64,000 bases of DNA, from NCBI RefSeq assembly GCF_029909975.1, contig NZ_CP094516.1, positions 4,402,001-4,466,000 on the forward strand. Direction: 5' to 3'. This document shows positions 53,302-62,430 of this stretch, piece by piece. The notes beneath the pieces were generated by a model. The model was not told the origin of the DNA. It worked only from the letters and a program-made list of their open reading frames with translations, and made no database searches. Numbering within the stretch: position 1 is the stretch's first letter; every line of letters begins with the position of its first letter. The stretch is from Bradyrhizobium sp. ISRA430. Its GTDB lineage: Bacteria; Pseudomonadota; Alphaproteobacteria; Rhizobiales; Xanthobacteraceae. Made by a program: the position numbers and the translations under genes.

Positions 53302-54174
53302 ATGGCGATCACGCTCTCTGGCGATCAAACGATACCTTCAGCGCCCTTGTCGTCGCGGCTGACCCCGGCGCAGGTCTGGGGCATCGTGCTGCTCGCGCCC
53401 TATCTGCTCGTCTTCCTCGCCTTTGTCGTCTATCCCGTCGGCTACGGGCTGTGGCTGGCACGCGCGCCGGAAAACTATGTCGCGCTCTACAACGACCCGA
53501 TCTTCGCGCGCGCCGCGGTCAACACGCTGATCTTCCTTGTCATCGGCATCAACATCAAGATGCTGATCGCGCTGTTCCTGTCCGGCTTCTTCGCCCAGCA
53601 GCGCACCTGGATCAAATGGCTCTCGGTGATCTTCATCCTGCCCTGGGCGGTGCCGTCGATCCCGACCATCCTGTCGGTTCGCTTCATGCTCAATCCCGAG
53701 TGGGGCATGGTCAACCATTTCATCTTCACCCTCACCGGTGACGACGGCCCGAACTGGCTGAACGATCCGACGGTGGCGCTGACTATGGCGATCGCCGTCC
53801 ACATCTGGAAGTCGCTGCCGTTCTGGACGCTGATCCTGATCACCGGCCGCCTTGCGATCTCGCATGACCTGTTCGAGGCCGCCGAGGTCGACGGTGCGAG
53901 CTGGTGGCAGAAATTCCGCTACATCACCTGGCCGTCGATGCAGACACTCTACGTCACCTGCACGCTGCTCTCGATGATCTGGACGCTCGGCGATTTCAAC
54001 AGCGTCTACCTGCTCACCGGCGGCGGGCCGGCCGACCTGACCCACGTGCTGTCAACGCTCGGCATCCGCTATCTCCGGCTCGATCAGCTCTCGCTGGCGA
54101 TGGCCTCCATCGTCTGCGCGATGCCGTTCGTGCTGCCGCTCGTGTACTTCATGATGAAACGGTTGTCGCGATGA
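53302..54174 (+). CDS. ABC transporter permease (MalF type)
   Basis: 290 residues, six membrane helices. LAPYLLVFLAFVVYPVGYGL and the EAA loop SHDLFEAAEVDGASWWQKFR then ITWPSMQTLYVTCTLLSMIW are sugar-importer permease motifs. GAAAGA precedes the ATG. The end overlaps the next permease by ATGA. Confidence 0.92.
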   Translation: MAITLSGDQTIPSAPLSSRLTPAQVWGIVLLAPYLLVFLAFVVYPVGYGLWLARAPENYVALYNDPIFARAAVNTLIFLVIGINIKMLIALFLSGFFAQQRTWIKWLSVIFILPWAVPSIPTILSVRFMLNPEWGMVNHFIFTLTGDDGPNWLNDPTVALTMAIAVHIWKSLPFWTLILITGRLAISHDLFEAAEVDGASWWQKFRYITWPSMQTLYVTCTLLSMIWTLGDFNSVYLLTGGGPADLTHVLSTLGIRYLRLDQLSLAMASIVCAMPFVLPLVYFMMKRLSR

Positions 54175-55022
54175 AGCTCCCTACCTTACGCGAAGTCGCG
54201 ACCGAAGCGCGGCTATTGCTGATCGGCATTCCCGTCTTCCTTTGGACGATGATCCCGATCTACCACATGTTCCTGTTCGCGATCTCACCGAAGGAGGACG
54301 CGTTCTCGGGCAAGCTGTGGCCGGATCATCCGACGCTGCACAACTTCTCGATCGTGTTCAACCAGCAGCACTATTTCCTGCGCGACTTCTATGTGCAGTT
54401 CTGGAATTCGACGCTGATCGCGGCCGCCGTCGGCGTGCTGACGCTGTTCATCGCCACCGCCGCGGCGTTCTCGATCTCGCGGCTGCGCGTGCCCGGCGGG
54501 CGCGTGGTGATGAACCTGGCGCTCTTCACTTACTTCATCCCGGCGGCGTTCCTCGCCGTGCCGATGTACCGCACCATGGGCAATTACGGCCTGCTCAACA
54601 ATCACTGGTCGCTGATCCTGGCGATGGTGACGATTGCCTCGCCCTACGCGATCTGGGTGCTCAAGCAGGCCTCCGACAAGCTCCCGGTCGAGCTCGATGA
54701 AGCCGCGGTGATGGACGGTGCCACCACGCTGCAGATCTTCCGCCTGGTCTACCTGCCGCTGATGATGCCCTCGCTGGTCGCGATCGGCACCTACGCGGTG
54801 CTGCTCGCCTGGAACGAATATCTCTACGCGTTCCTGCTGCTGTCGAACGACCGCGAGATCACGCTCCCCGTCGCGCTCGGCAACTTCCTCGCCGCCGACG
54901 ACTCGCCCTGGGAGCTGTTGATGACCACCGGCTTCATCTACGCGCTGCCTCCAGCCGCGATCTACTACGCCTTCCGCCGCTACATGGTTGGCGGGCTGAC
55001 GGCGGGCGCGGTGAAGTCGTAG
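54171..55022 (+). CDS. ABC transporter permease (MalG type)
   Basis: 283 residues from the ATG at 54171, which overlaps the stop of the preceding gene. LLIGIPVFLWTMIPIYHMFL, then PVELDEAAVMDGATTLQIFR (EAA loop) and LAWNEYLYAFLLLSNDREIT. Second channel half of the importer. A longer in-frame opening into the preceding gene is rejected. Confidence 0.92.
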   Translation: MKLPTLREVATEARLLLIGIPVFLWTMIPIYHMFLFAISPKEDAFSGKLWPDHPTLHNFSIVFNQQHYFLRDFYVQFWNSTLIAAAVGVLTLFIATAAAFSISRLRVPGGRVVMNLALFTYFIPAAFLAVPMYRTMGNYGLLNNHWSLILAMVTIASPYAIWVLKQASDKLPVELDEAAVMDGATTLQIFRLVYLPLMMPSLVAIGTYAVLLAWNEYLYAFLLLSNDREITLPVALGNFLAADDSPWELLMTTGFIYALPPAAIYYAFRRYMVGGLTAGAVKS

Positions 55023-55034
55023 GGCATTCGCAAC

Positions 55035-55075
55035 GTCATTCCGGGGCGCGCCCCTTGGCGCGTCCCCGGAATGAC
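55035..55075. repeat. Palindrome GTCATTCCGGGGCGCG / CGCGTCCCCGGAATGAC
   Basis: A near-perfect 18-base stem around CCTT, between convergent permease genes, of the class seen at 33282-33404. Likely a two-way terminator. Confidence 0.8.
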
Positions 55076-55078
55076 CAC

Positions 55079-55891
55079 TTAGAGCGGCGCCGCGCTCTCG
55101 CCTTGCGAGCTCGACAATTTCGAGGCGAGCGAGGCGATGACGATGACCACCGCGATTACGCCGATCACCAGCGTGCAGATAGCGTTGATCTCGGGCTTCA
55201 CGCCAAGCCGCACCTCCGAATAGATCCGGATCGGCAGCGTTGCCGAGCCGGGACCGGTGGTGAAGCTCGCGATCACGAGGTCGTCGAGCGACAGCGTGAA
55301 GGCCAGCATCCAGCCCGCGACGATCGCGGGCGCGATCAGCGGCAGGGTGACGGACACGAAGGCGCGCACCGGATCGCAGCCGAGATCCATCGCTGCCTCC
55401 TCCAGAGAGCGATCGAGCGAACCAAGGCGGGACTGCACCACCACCGCGACGAAGCACATCGTCAGCGTGGTGTGGGCGATCGTCACCGTCCAGAAGCCGC
55501 GCTCGGCGTTGAGCGCCACGAACAGCAGCAACAGCGACAGTCCGGTGATCACCTCCGGCATCACCAGCGGTGCATAGAGCATGCCGGAGAACAGGGTGCG
55601 GCCGCGAAAGCGCTCACCGCGCGATAGCGCCACCGCGGCGAGCGTTCCGAGTAGCGTGGCAATCGTCGCCGAACCGACCGCGACGCGCAGGCTCATCCAC
55701 GCCGCCTCGATCATGGCGCGGTCGTTGAAGAACTCGCGGTACCAGCGCAGCGACCAGCCGCCCCACACCGTCACCAGCCGCGAGGCGTTGAAGGAATAGA
55801 TGACGAGGATGAGGATCGGCAAGTAAAGGAACGCCAATCCCAGCGCGAGCGAGGCGATGTTGAAGCGGGAAAGACGGGAGGGCTTGCGCAT
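55079..55891 (-). CDS. ABC transporter permease (PotC type)
   Basis: 270 residues, six membrane helices. LALGLAFLYLPILILVIYSF, ending near TLSLDDLVIASFTTGPGSAT and LPIRIYSEVRLGVKPEINAI: polyamine/spermidine-type importer permease. It starts one base after the stop of the PotB-type gene, so the three genes form one operon. Confidence 0.9.
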   Translation of the reverse strand: MRKPSRLSRFNIASLALGLAFLYLPILILVIYSFNASRLVTVWGGWSLRWYREFFNDRAMIEAAWMSLRVAVGSATIATLLGTLAAVALSRGERFRGRTLFSGMLYAPLVMPEVITGLSLLLLFVALNAERGFWTVTIAHTTLTMCFVAVVVQSRLGSLDRSLEEAAMDLGCDPVRAFVSVTLPLIAPAIVAGWMLAFTLSLDDLVIASFTTGPGSATLPIRIYSEVRLGVKPEINAICTLVIGVIAVVIVIASLASKLSSSQGESAAPL

Positions 55892-55892
55892 C

Positions 55893-56804
55893 TCACCGCT
55901 CCTCCAACTGCCGCCGCTGCAGCCGCTCGTACAGCAACAGCGGCGCCAGCAGCACGATCAGAAGCACGATGGCCGCGGCGGAAGCGACCGGCCAGTCCTT
56001 GTTGGTGAAGAACTCGAGCCACAGTGTCTGGCCGATCATCAGCGAGTTGGAGCCGGCCAGAAGATCCGGAATGACGAACTCGCCGACGATCGGGATGAAG
56101 CACAGGAGTACACCGGCGCCGACGCCGGGCAGCGACAGCGGAAAGGTGACGAGCCAGAACACTTTTAGCGGCGGGGCGCCGAGATCGGCGGCGGCCTCCT
56201 CCAGCGCCGCCTCCATCTTGGCGAGCGTGGCATAGAGCGGCAGGATCATGAACGGCAAGTAGGAATAGACGATGCCGAGATACATCGCGCTGTCGGTGGA
56301 AAGCCACACCACGGGCTCACTGACCAGATGCAGCGCCAGCAGGATCTGATTGAGCAGGCCGTCATGCTGCAAGATGTTGATCCAGGCGTAGATGCGGATC
56401 AGGAACGAGGTCCAGAACGGCACAATCACCAGCACCATCGCCACCGCCTGCCAACGCCGCGGCAGCCGTGCCATGCCGTAGGCGACGGGATAGCCGATCA
56501 GGAGCAGGAGCGCGGTCGCGGTGGCAGCAACGGTGAGGCTGCGCACATAGGCGAACACATAGATCTCGTCGGAGACGAGCAGCTTGAAATTATCGATCGA
56601 CAGCGCGGCGAACGCGGTCTTGATTGCCGTCCAGCCCGCGGTGAGGTCGAACACGGGCTCGTAAGGCGGCTGCGCGATCGCCGTCTGCGACAGGCTGATC
56701 TTCAGCACGAAGCCGAACGGGACCAGGAAGAACAGCGCCATCCAGACATAGGGCGCGATCGCGGCAAACCGCGCCGGCCGGGCGAAGATGCGGCGCGCGC
56801 TCAT
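55893..56804 (-). CDS. ABC transporter permease (PotB type)
   Basis: 303 residues, six membrane helices: FAAIAPYVWMALFFLVPFGF, then IRIYAWINILQHDGLLNQIL, YSYLPFMILPLYATLAKMEA and the EAA region EAALEEAAADLGAPPLKVFW. VGEFVIPDLLAGSNSLMIGQ is typical of the PotB/PotH class. It overlaps the ATPase gene stop by four bases (ATGA at 56801-56804). Confidence 0.92.
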   Translation of the reverse strand: MSARRIFARPARFAAIAPYVWMALFFLVPFGFVLKISLSQTAIAQPPYEPVFDLTAGWTAIKTAFAALSIDNFKLLVSDEIYVFAYVRSLTVAATATALLLLIGYPVAYGMARLPRRWQAVAMVLVIVPFWTSFLIRIYAWINILQHDGLLNQILLALHLVSEPVVWLSTDSAMYLGIVYSYLPFMILPLYATLAKMEAALEEAAADLGAPPLKVFWLVTFPLSLPGVGAGVLLCFIPIVGEFVIPDLLAGSNSLMIGQTLWLEFFTNKDWPVASAAAIVLLIVLLAPLLLYERLQRRQLEER

Positions 56805-57964
56805 CGGTCGAGCACCATGCAGTCATCGGGGCTGAACCAGGCAACGACGTGCTGGTTGAGGCTATAGGCATCGACGTCGAGACGCGCTGAGTTGGTCACC
56901 GAGGACCGCACCATGCCGCCGCCGTCGAGCTTCACCTTGTAGGTGGTAGAGCCGCCGAGATAGCAGATGTCAGCGATCACGCCGTCGAGCTGGTTGATTG
57001 CCGATGCCTCGCCCACCGGGGCGCGGCGCGACAGCTTGACCTTTTCGGGGCGGATCGCCACCGACAATCTGGTGCCATCGATCGGCTCGCGCGGCTCGGC
57101 CGTCACCAGCGTGCCGGCGTCGTCGGTGGCAATGACCAGACGATGACCATCGCGCAGTTTGAGCTCGCCGCCGAACAGGTTGATGTCGCCGACGAACTCC
57201 GCGATCCAGCGGGAGCGCGGAGTCTCGTAGAGCTCGCGCGGGCCTGCGACCTGATCGAGCCGGCCGGCATTCATCACGCCGATCCGGCTCGCCATCGTCA
57301 TCGCCTCCTCCTGGTCGTGGGTGACGATGATGAAGGTCATGCCGAGCCGGCGCTGGAGCTCCATCAATTCGCCTTGCGTACTCTCGCGCAGCTTCTTGTC
57401 GAGCGCGGCGAGCGGCTCGTCGAGCAGCAGAAGCTGCGGTCGGCGTGCCAACGCGCGCGCCAGCGCCACGCGCTGGCGTTGGCCGCCGGAGAGCTGGTCG
57501 GGCTTGCGCGCCTCCATCCCTTCGAGCTTCACCAGCGCGACCATCTCCGCCACGCGGGCGGCGATGTCGGCGCGCGCCATGCCGGCGCGCTTCAGGCCGA
57601 AGGCGATGTTGTCGCGCACGGAAAGATGCGGAAACAGCGCGTAGTTCTGGAACATCATGTTGATCGGGCGCTCGTGCGGCAGCGCCTGCGCGATGTCCTT
57701 GTCACCGAGGAGGATGCGTCCCTCGTCCGGCGCCTCGAAGCCGGCGAGCATGCGCAGCAGCGTGGTCTTGCCGCAGCCGCTGGGACCAAGCAGGGCGAAA
57801 AATTCGCCGGCCTTGATGTCGAGCGACACGCCATCCACGGCTCGGAACGTGCCGAACGTCTTGGCGACGCCCTCGATGCGCAGCAATGGCCGGCCGGCCG
57901 CCGGCTGCACCTCTCCGCTGGCCGCGACCGCCACGACTTCTGTTCCAGGCACTTCTTCAGACAT
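56801..57964 (-). CDS. ABC transporter ATP-binding protein (PotA type)
   Basis: 387 residues. Walker A is LGPSGCGKTTLLRML, signature LSGGQRQRVALARAL, Walker B LLLDEPLAALD, then TFIIVTHDQEEAMTMASRIG with the switch His. The C-terminal TOBE domain is present (RLSVAIRPEKVKLS). It powers the PotB/PotC-type permeases. Start: ATG at 57964 with GAGGAAC; a TTG four codons earlier is in frame. No periplasmic binding protein of the polyamine type is encoded here. Confidence 0.93.
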   Translation of the reverse strand: MSEEVPGTEVVAVAASGEVQPAAGRPLLRIEGVAKTFGTFRAVDGVSLDIKAGEFFALLGPSGCGKTTLLRMLAGFEAPDEGRILLGDKDIAQALPHERPINMMFQNYALFPHLSVRDNIAFGLKRAGMARADIAARVAEMVALVKLEGMEARKPDQLSGGQRQRVALARALARRPQLLLLDEPLAALDKKLRESTQGELMELQRRLGMTFIIVTHDQEEAMTMASRIGVMNAGRLDQVAGPRELYETPRSRWIAEFVGDINLFGGELKLRDGHRLVIATDDAGTLVTAEPREPIDGTRLSVAIRPEKVKLSRRAPVGEASAINQLDGVIADICYLGGSTTYKVKLDGGGMVRSSVTNSARLDVDAYSLNQHVVAWFSPDDCMVLDR

Positions 57965-58033
57965 GTTCCTCGCCAACCCCGATGCCGCCGCACGCTAGCG
58001 GCGGATCGGCCTTTGCTCAACCGGTTCGAAATG

Positions 58034-59494
58034 TCACATGGCGTTGGCCATAAACGCGGCGAGCGCGTCGCGATCGGCCGGAGGCATGGTCAGGCCGAGC
58101 TTGGAGCGACGCCACAGGATGTCGTCGGGGAAGCGCGCCCATTCGTGGCTCATCAGATAGCGCACCTCCGCAGCCGTCAGTTCGGGACCAAAGGCGAGGC
58201 CGAGTTCGTCGCGGCTCTTGGCTTCGCCAAGCACCGCCGGCAATCGCGTGCCATAGGCCGCGACCAGCCGCTGCGCCTCTGGCTCGGCAAGAAACCGCCA
58301 GCGGTCGCGCGCAATGTCGACCTCGGTGTCGAAGCGGTGCCAGGCAAAGTCTCCGCCCGGGAGCGCGGCGCCGGCCGTCCAACGTGGCGACATCGGATAG
58401 AACGGCGTCAGCTTCGTCACGGCCCGCTCGGCGCGCAGCCGCGAGGTTGTGACGTCGCCGCCGAACAACGTGATCAACGGCGCCTTGCGGCGGCGCGCGT
58501 GGAACAGCGTCGTCCCGTCGCGCCCGCGCACGGAGGCCAGCGTCAGGTTGACGCCGGAGATGGTTCGCACCACGTCGGTCGGCGTGACCCGCTCGCGAAA
58601 ATAGCGGCTTACCGCCTCGCACAGATAGGTGACGTCGGCGCCTCGTATCGCCACGATTGCAGGATCGCCCGTGAAGGCGTGCGTGACCGTGCCGATCAGC
58701 GTGAACTCGCGTTCGAAGGGGCTCGCGAAGATCAGCCGCCCGTCGCTGTTCTGAAACACATAGACGTTGTCGGACTCGAACAGCCGCGGCACGACAATCT
58801 GACTCATCTGCATCGCCGCCATGGGGGGCGACGGCTGGCGCAGCACGGTCTCCGCAACGAGCGGCGTCCAGCCGCCGGAGGCATTGGCGAGCGCGCGCGC
58901 CGTGATCACCCGGCGGTTGCCGCGATCGACCACTGCGAGCCGCCAGACGTCGGTTCTATCAGCGCGCACGCAGCGCACCCCGGTCCGGATCGCAGCGCCG
59001 CGCTCGGCTGCGTCCAGTGCCGTGAGCACCACCAGCCTGGAATCATCGACCACGCAGTCCGAATAATCGAAGGCGGTGCCGAACGGACGCTTCAGCGCGT
59101 TGCCGACCGGATGGTGGGTAATGTCGAGGGTCGTCGATCGCGGCAGGCCACTGCGATCGGCAAGGCTGTCATAGAGGAACAGGCCGGCGCGCAGCAGCCA
59201 GGGCGGCCGCTCGTCGGAATGCGCGGGGATCACGAAGCGCATCGGCCGGACCAGATGCGGCGCAATGGACAGCCAGATCCTGCGTTCGGCGAGCGCCCGG
59301 CGCACGCGCCAGAAGCCCCGACGTTCCAGCACCGACAGATCGCCATGGATCAGACGCGGCGTCGCCGACGATGCGGCGCCGCCCAGATCGCCCTGCTCGA
59401 ACAGGATGACGCGCAGGCCGCGGCCGGCAGCATCGCGCGCGATACTGACACCGTTGAGGCCGCCGCCGATGATCGCGAGGTCGTAATCCGCCAT
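58034..59494 (-). CDS. glpD: Glycerol-3-phosphate dehydrogenase (FAD)
   Basis: 486 residues. FAD-binding start MADYDLAIIGGGLNGVSIAR, then DLGGAASSATPRLIHGDLSV, NASGGWTPLVAE, and SGVNLTLASVRGRDGT; the C-terminal alpha-helical DAO_C domain holds LGLAFGPELTAAEVRYLMSH. GlpD oxidises glycerol-3-phosphate to dihydroxyacetone phosphate and reduces quinone at the membrane. The ATG at 59494 precedes ADYDLAI; a frame opens 26 codons earlier without support. It lies 69 bases before the ABC operon and could share its transcript. Confidence 0.93.
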   Translation of the reverse strand: MADYDLAIIGGGLNGVSIARDAAGRGLRVILFEQGDLGGAASSATPRLIHGDLSVLERRGFWRVRRALAERRIWLSIAPHLVRPMRFVIPAHSDERPPWLLRAGLFLYDSLADRSGLPRSTTLDITHHPVGNALKRPFGTAFDYSDCVVDDSRLVVLTALDAAERGAAIRTGVRCVRADRTDVWRLAVVDRGNRRVITARALANASGGWTPLVAETVLRQPSPPMAAMQMSQIVVPRLFESDNVYVFQNSDGRLIFASPFEREFTLIGTVTHAFTGDPAIVAIRGADVTYLCEAVSRYFRERVTPTDVVRTISGVNLTLASVRGRDGTTLFHARRRKAPLITLFGGDVTTSRLRAERAVTKLTPFYPMSPRWTAGAALPGGDFAWHRFDTEVDIARDRWRFLAEPEAQRLVAAYGTRLPAVLGEAKSRDELGLAFGPELTAAEVRYLMSHEWARFPDDILWRRSKLGLTMPPADRDALAAFMANAM

Positions 59495-59534
59495 GAAACC
59501 GTCGAGAGGGAGCGAAGCAAGCGTCCGCCCACCA

Positions 59535-62219
59535 CTAGCCGGTCTTGAGTGCAAGCTCCATTGTCTCGGCACGTCCGATCAGGCCGGCATACTGCTCGAT
59601 CGGCTTGGGCTTGCCGAGCAGATAGCCCTGCACGCCGTCGCATCCCTCCCTGGCGAGGAATGCGAGTTGTTCGACGGTCTCGACGCCTTCGGCGATGATC
59701 GACATTTCCAGGCCGTGGCCGAGATCGATCACGGCGCGGACGATCGCCGCCGATTGCGGGTTACGTCCGAGGTTGATGACGAAGGCGCGGTCGATCTTGA
59801 TCTTGTCGAACGGGAACGCCTGGAGATAGCTCAGCGAGGAGTAGCCGCTGCCGAAATCGTCCATGGAGATGCGTACGCCGAGCGCCTTCAGCCGACGTAG
59901 CAGCGCAAGGCCCCGGTCGAAATCCTCGATCAGAACACCCTCGGTGATTTCGAGCTCCAGCCGACCGGGCGCAAGGCCCGTCTCAAGCAGAATGGAATGG
60001 ACGAGCCCAACCACGTCGCCGTGCATGAACTGCGCCGGCGACAGGTTGACCGCGACCTGGAGCGGCTTCGGCCATGACGCCGCCTCGCGGCAGACCTCGC
60101 GCAGGATCCATTCGCCCATCTCGACGATCAGGCCGCTTTCCTCCGCGATCGGGATGAACTCCGCCGGCGAGACCTGACCTCGCATCGGATGCTGCCATCG
60201 CGCCAGCGCCTCGAACCCGATGATCTCGGTCTCGGCGACGCTGTTGCCCGCAATGCCCTGCGGCTGGAACGCCAGCGACAGTTCTCCGTTCTTGATCGCC
60301 TTCGACAGGTCCTGGTGCAGCACGCGGCGGTCGCGGATCTGCTGGTCCATCTCGGGCTGGTAGAGGCTGATCGAGCCGCGCGACTTCTGCTTGGCACGGA
60401 ATAGCGCCGCGCCGGCGTTGGCGAGCAGCGAGGCGCCGTCCGCGCCATTGTGCGGGAAGATCGACATGCCGGTGGTGACACCGGCGCGGACCGCGCGGCC
60501 GTCGATGTGGAATTCCTGGGCCAAGGCGTCGCCGAGCTGCCGGGCCAGCGCAAGCCCGGTGTCCGGCTGCTTGCCGTCGATGATCAGGCCGAACTCGTCG
60601 CCGGACAGGCGCGCCACCACGCCGCCGCGCGCGGCATCCTGGAGCCGCTGGGCCACCTCGACCAGGAGCTTGTCGCCGACAGCATGGCCAAAGACGTCGT
60701 TGACCTCTTTCAGCCCGTCGAGGTCGATGCAAAGCACGGCGAACTCCTCGCCAGTGCCCTCACAGGCCTCGATCATCTGGGTCAGCGCCTGAAGGAACGC
60801 GGCGCGGTTCGGCAGGTCGGTGAGGCCGTCGTGATAGGCCATATGCGCCATCCGCGACTCGGTCTGGCGGCGGTCGGTGACGTCCTCGTGGGTCTTGATC
60901 AGATATTGCGGCTCGCCGGAATCATTGAGCACGGTGGCGCGGCGGGTCAGGAACAGCCGCAGGCCGTCCTTGGTGGAGATCGGATGCTCCTCGGTGATCA
61001 TCCCGCGCTTCTTGATCGCCGCCTCGTCGCGCGCGATGATCAGCTTCGCCTCTTTGGCGTTGAAAATGTCGGCGGCGGTCAGACCCGTGGCTTCCTCGCG
61101 CTTGCGGTTGAGGATTGTTTCCGCGCTGCGATTGGCAAGCAGGTAGCGCCCGTCCTTGACCTGCTCCACGATCAGCGCCACCGGGATGTTGTCGACCACG
61201 AGGTCGAGGAATTTCTTGGCGCTCTCCAGCTCCTGCGACAGCGAGCGCCGGTCGGTGATATCCTCGAACACCACCAGCAGGAATTCCGGCTGATTGCTCT
61301 CGTTGCGGACCACGATCCGGATCGAGGCCACCATGCGCCGCGCCGCACCGCGCTCGACCTCGAACTGGTTGCGGAACTGTCCGTCGCTCGCTTCGAGCGC
61401 CGCCCGGTCGGTGGCCTCGATGGTGGCCGCCGAGGCGGGCGCGAACAGCTCGCTCGCATTCTTGCCGACGACCTGGTCCCGCGAGAAGCCCCAGAACCGC
61501 TCATAGGCGCTGTTCGCGAAGATGTAGCGGCCGTCCTCGATGTTCTTCGCGGCCACGCAGGCGGGCACGTTGTCCAGCACTGTTTCCAGGAACTGCTTGG
61601 TGGACGCGAGTTGCCGCGACAGCTTGCGCTGCTCGCTGACGTCGAGATGCGTAGCCACCGAGCCGCCGTTCGGAAGCACGAAGTACTTCACGAGGATGGC
61701 GCGCCCGTCCGGCAATTCGGTGATCAGGCCGTTCGGGCTGGACGCATTCTCATAGAACTCGTCGTCGGAAACACCGAGGACCCCGCGGTCGCGCCGCAGC
61801 TTGAGAATGTCGTTCCCGGTCATGTTGGCCCAGAGGTCCGAGCGCGATAGGCCGTAGATATCGAGGTAGCGGTCGTTGCAGAACATGATGCGCTGCTGCG
61901 CATCCGTCATCACCACGCCCTGGTTGAGATTGTTCATGGCGGAGGAGACGAACGCGTTACGGCGCAACTGCGACCGCTTGGCCCGGCGCAACGCCGAATG
62001 GATCCATAGTGCGATCGCGGCCAGGAAGGTGCAGACGGCAATGCCCCCGATCAGGGCCTCCCAGACCACACTGGGATCGAGCCTGCCGATATAGCTCGGC
62101 GGAGCGAATTGGTCGGACAGTGCAAAAGCGCGTGCAGGCGCAGCCGCGCAGGCCAGGCACACCGCGGCCTGCACAGGAATCAGTATCGTGCTGCCCGCGT
62201 GCCAGTTCTTGTCAGCCAT
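59535..62219 (-). CDS. PAS-GGDEF-EAL signalling protein
   Basis: 894 residues. Signal peptide and one membrane helix (about 49-70), then three PAS domains (NDRYLDIYGLSRSDL, ANSAYERFWGFSRDQV, ANRSAETILNRKREEA). The GGDEF domain has FAVLCIDLDGLKEVNDVFG and an active-site loop ARLSGDEFGLI with Ser for the first Gly (SGDEF, near residue 540). The EAL domain follows (IIGFEALARWQHP, about 670; MDDFGSGYSSLSYL). It makes or breaks cyclic-di-GMP in response to a signal sensed by PAS; the direction cannot be told. It starts 211 bases from the divergent FAD enzyme. Confidence 0.92.
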   Translation of the reverse strand: MADKNWHAGSTILIPVQAAVCLACAAAPARAFALSDQFAPPSYIGRLDPSVVWEALIGGIAVCTFLAAIALWIHSALRRAKRSQLRRNAFVSSAMNNLNQGVVMTDAQQRIMFCNDRYLDIYGLSRSDLWANMTGNDILKLRRDRGVLGVSDDEFYENASSPNGLITELPDGRAILVKYFVLPNGGSVATHLDVSEQRKLSRQLASTKQFLETVLDNVPACVAAKNIEDGRYIFANSAYERFWGFSRDQVVGKNASELFAPASAATIEATDRAALEASDGQFRNQFEVERGAARRMVASIRIVVRNESNQPEFLLVVFEDITDRRSLSQELESAKKFLDLVVDNIPVALIVEQVKDGRYLLANRSAETILNRKREEATGLTAADIFNAKEAKLIIARDEAAIKKRGMITEEHPISTKDGLRLFLTRRATVLNDSGEPQYLIKTHEDVTDRRQTESRMAHMAYHDGLTDLPNRAAFLQALTQMIEACEGTGEEFAVLCIDLDGLKEVNDVFGHAVGDKLLVEVAQRLQDAARGGVVARLSGDEFGLIIDGKQPDTGLALARQLGDALAQEFHIDGRAVRAGVTTGMSIFPHNGADGASLLANAGAALFRAKQKSRGSISLYQPEMDQQIRDRRVLHQDLSKAIKNGELSLAFQPQGIAGNSVAETEIIGFEALARWQHPMRGQVSPAEFIPIAEESGLIVEMGEWILREVCREAASWPKPLQVAVNLSPAQFMHGDVVGLVHSILLETGLAPGRLELEITEGVLIEDFDRGLALLRRLKALGVRISMDDFGSGYSSLSYLQAFPFDKIKIDRAFVINLGRNPQSAAIVRAVIDLGHGLEMSIIAEGVETVEQLAFLAREGCDGVQGYLLGKPKPIEQYAGLIGRAETMELALKTG

Positions 62220-62430
62220 CAGCCACCCGCGATTTCCACTGCGGATTGTCTGGCTTCACGGGTTTGGATCGGGTAAACGCCTGTACGCGCGACAGAAAAA
62301 TGTGACGTGAAATACGGCAATTGCCCTGACATGATAAATGCTTCCTTAACGGAAGGCGGCCTTGTGGCCCGTTTTCCAGGCAAACAGGCCCTCGCGCCAT
62401 CGGCGTTTCCAGCAAAAGCTCTGCACTTCC

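Noticed and set aside
57143..59548. Long forward open frame opposite the ATPase and glpD genes
   Set aside because: Shadow of two clear reverse genes; Arg/His/Gln-rich translation typical of antisense frames in GC-rich DNA.
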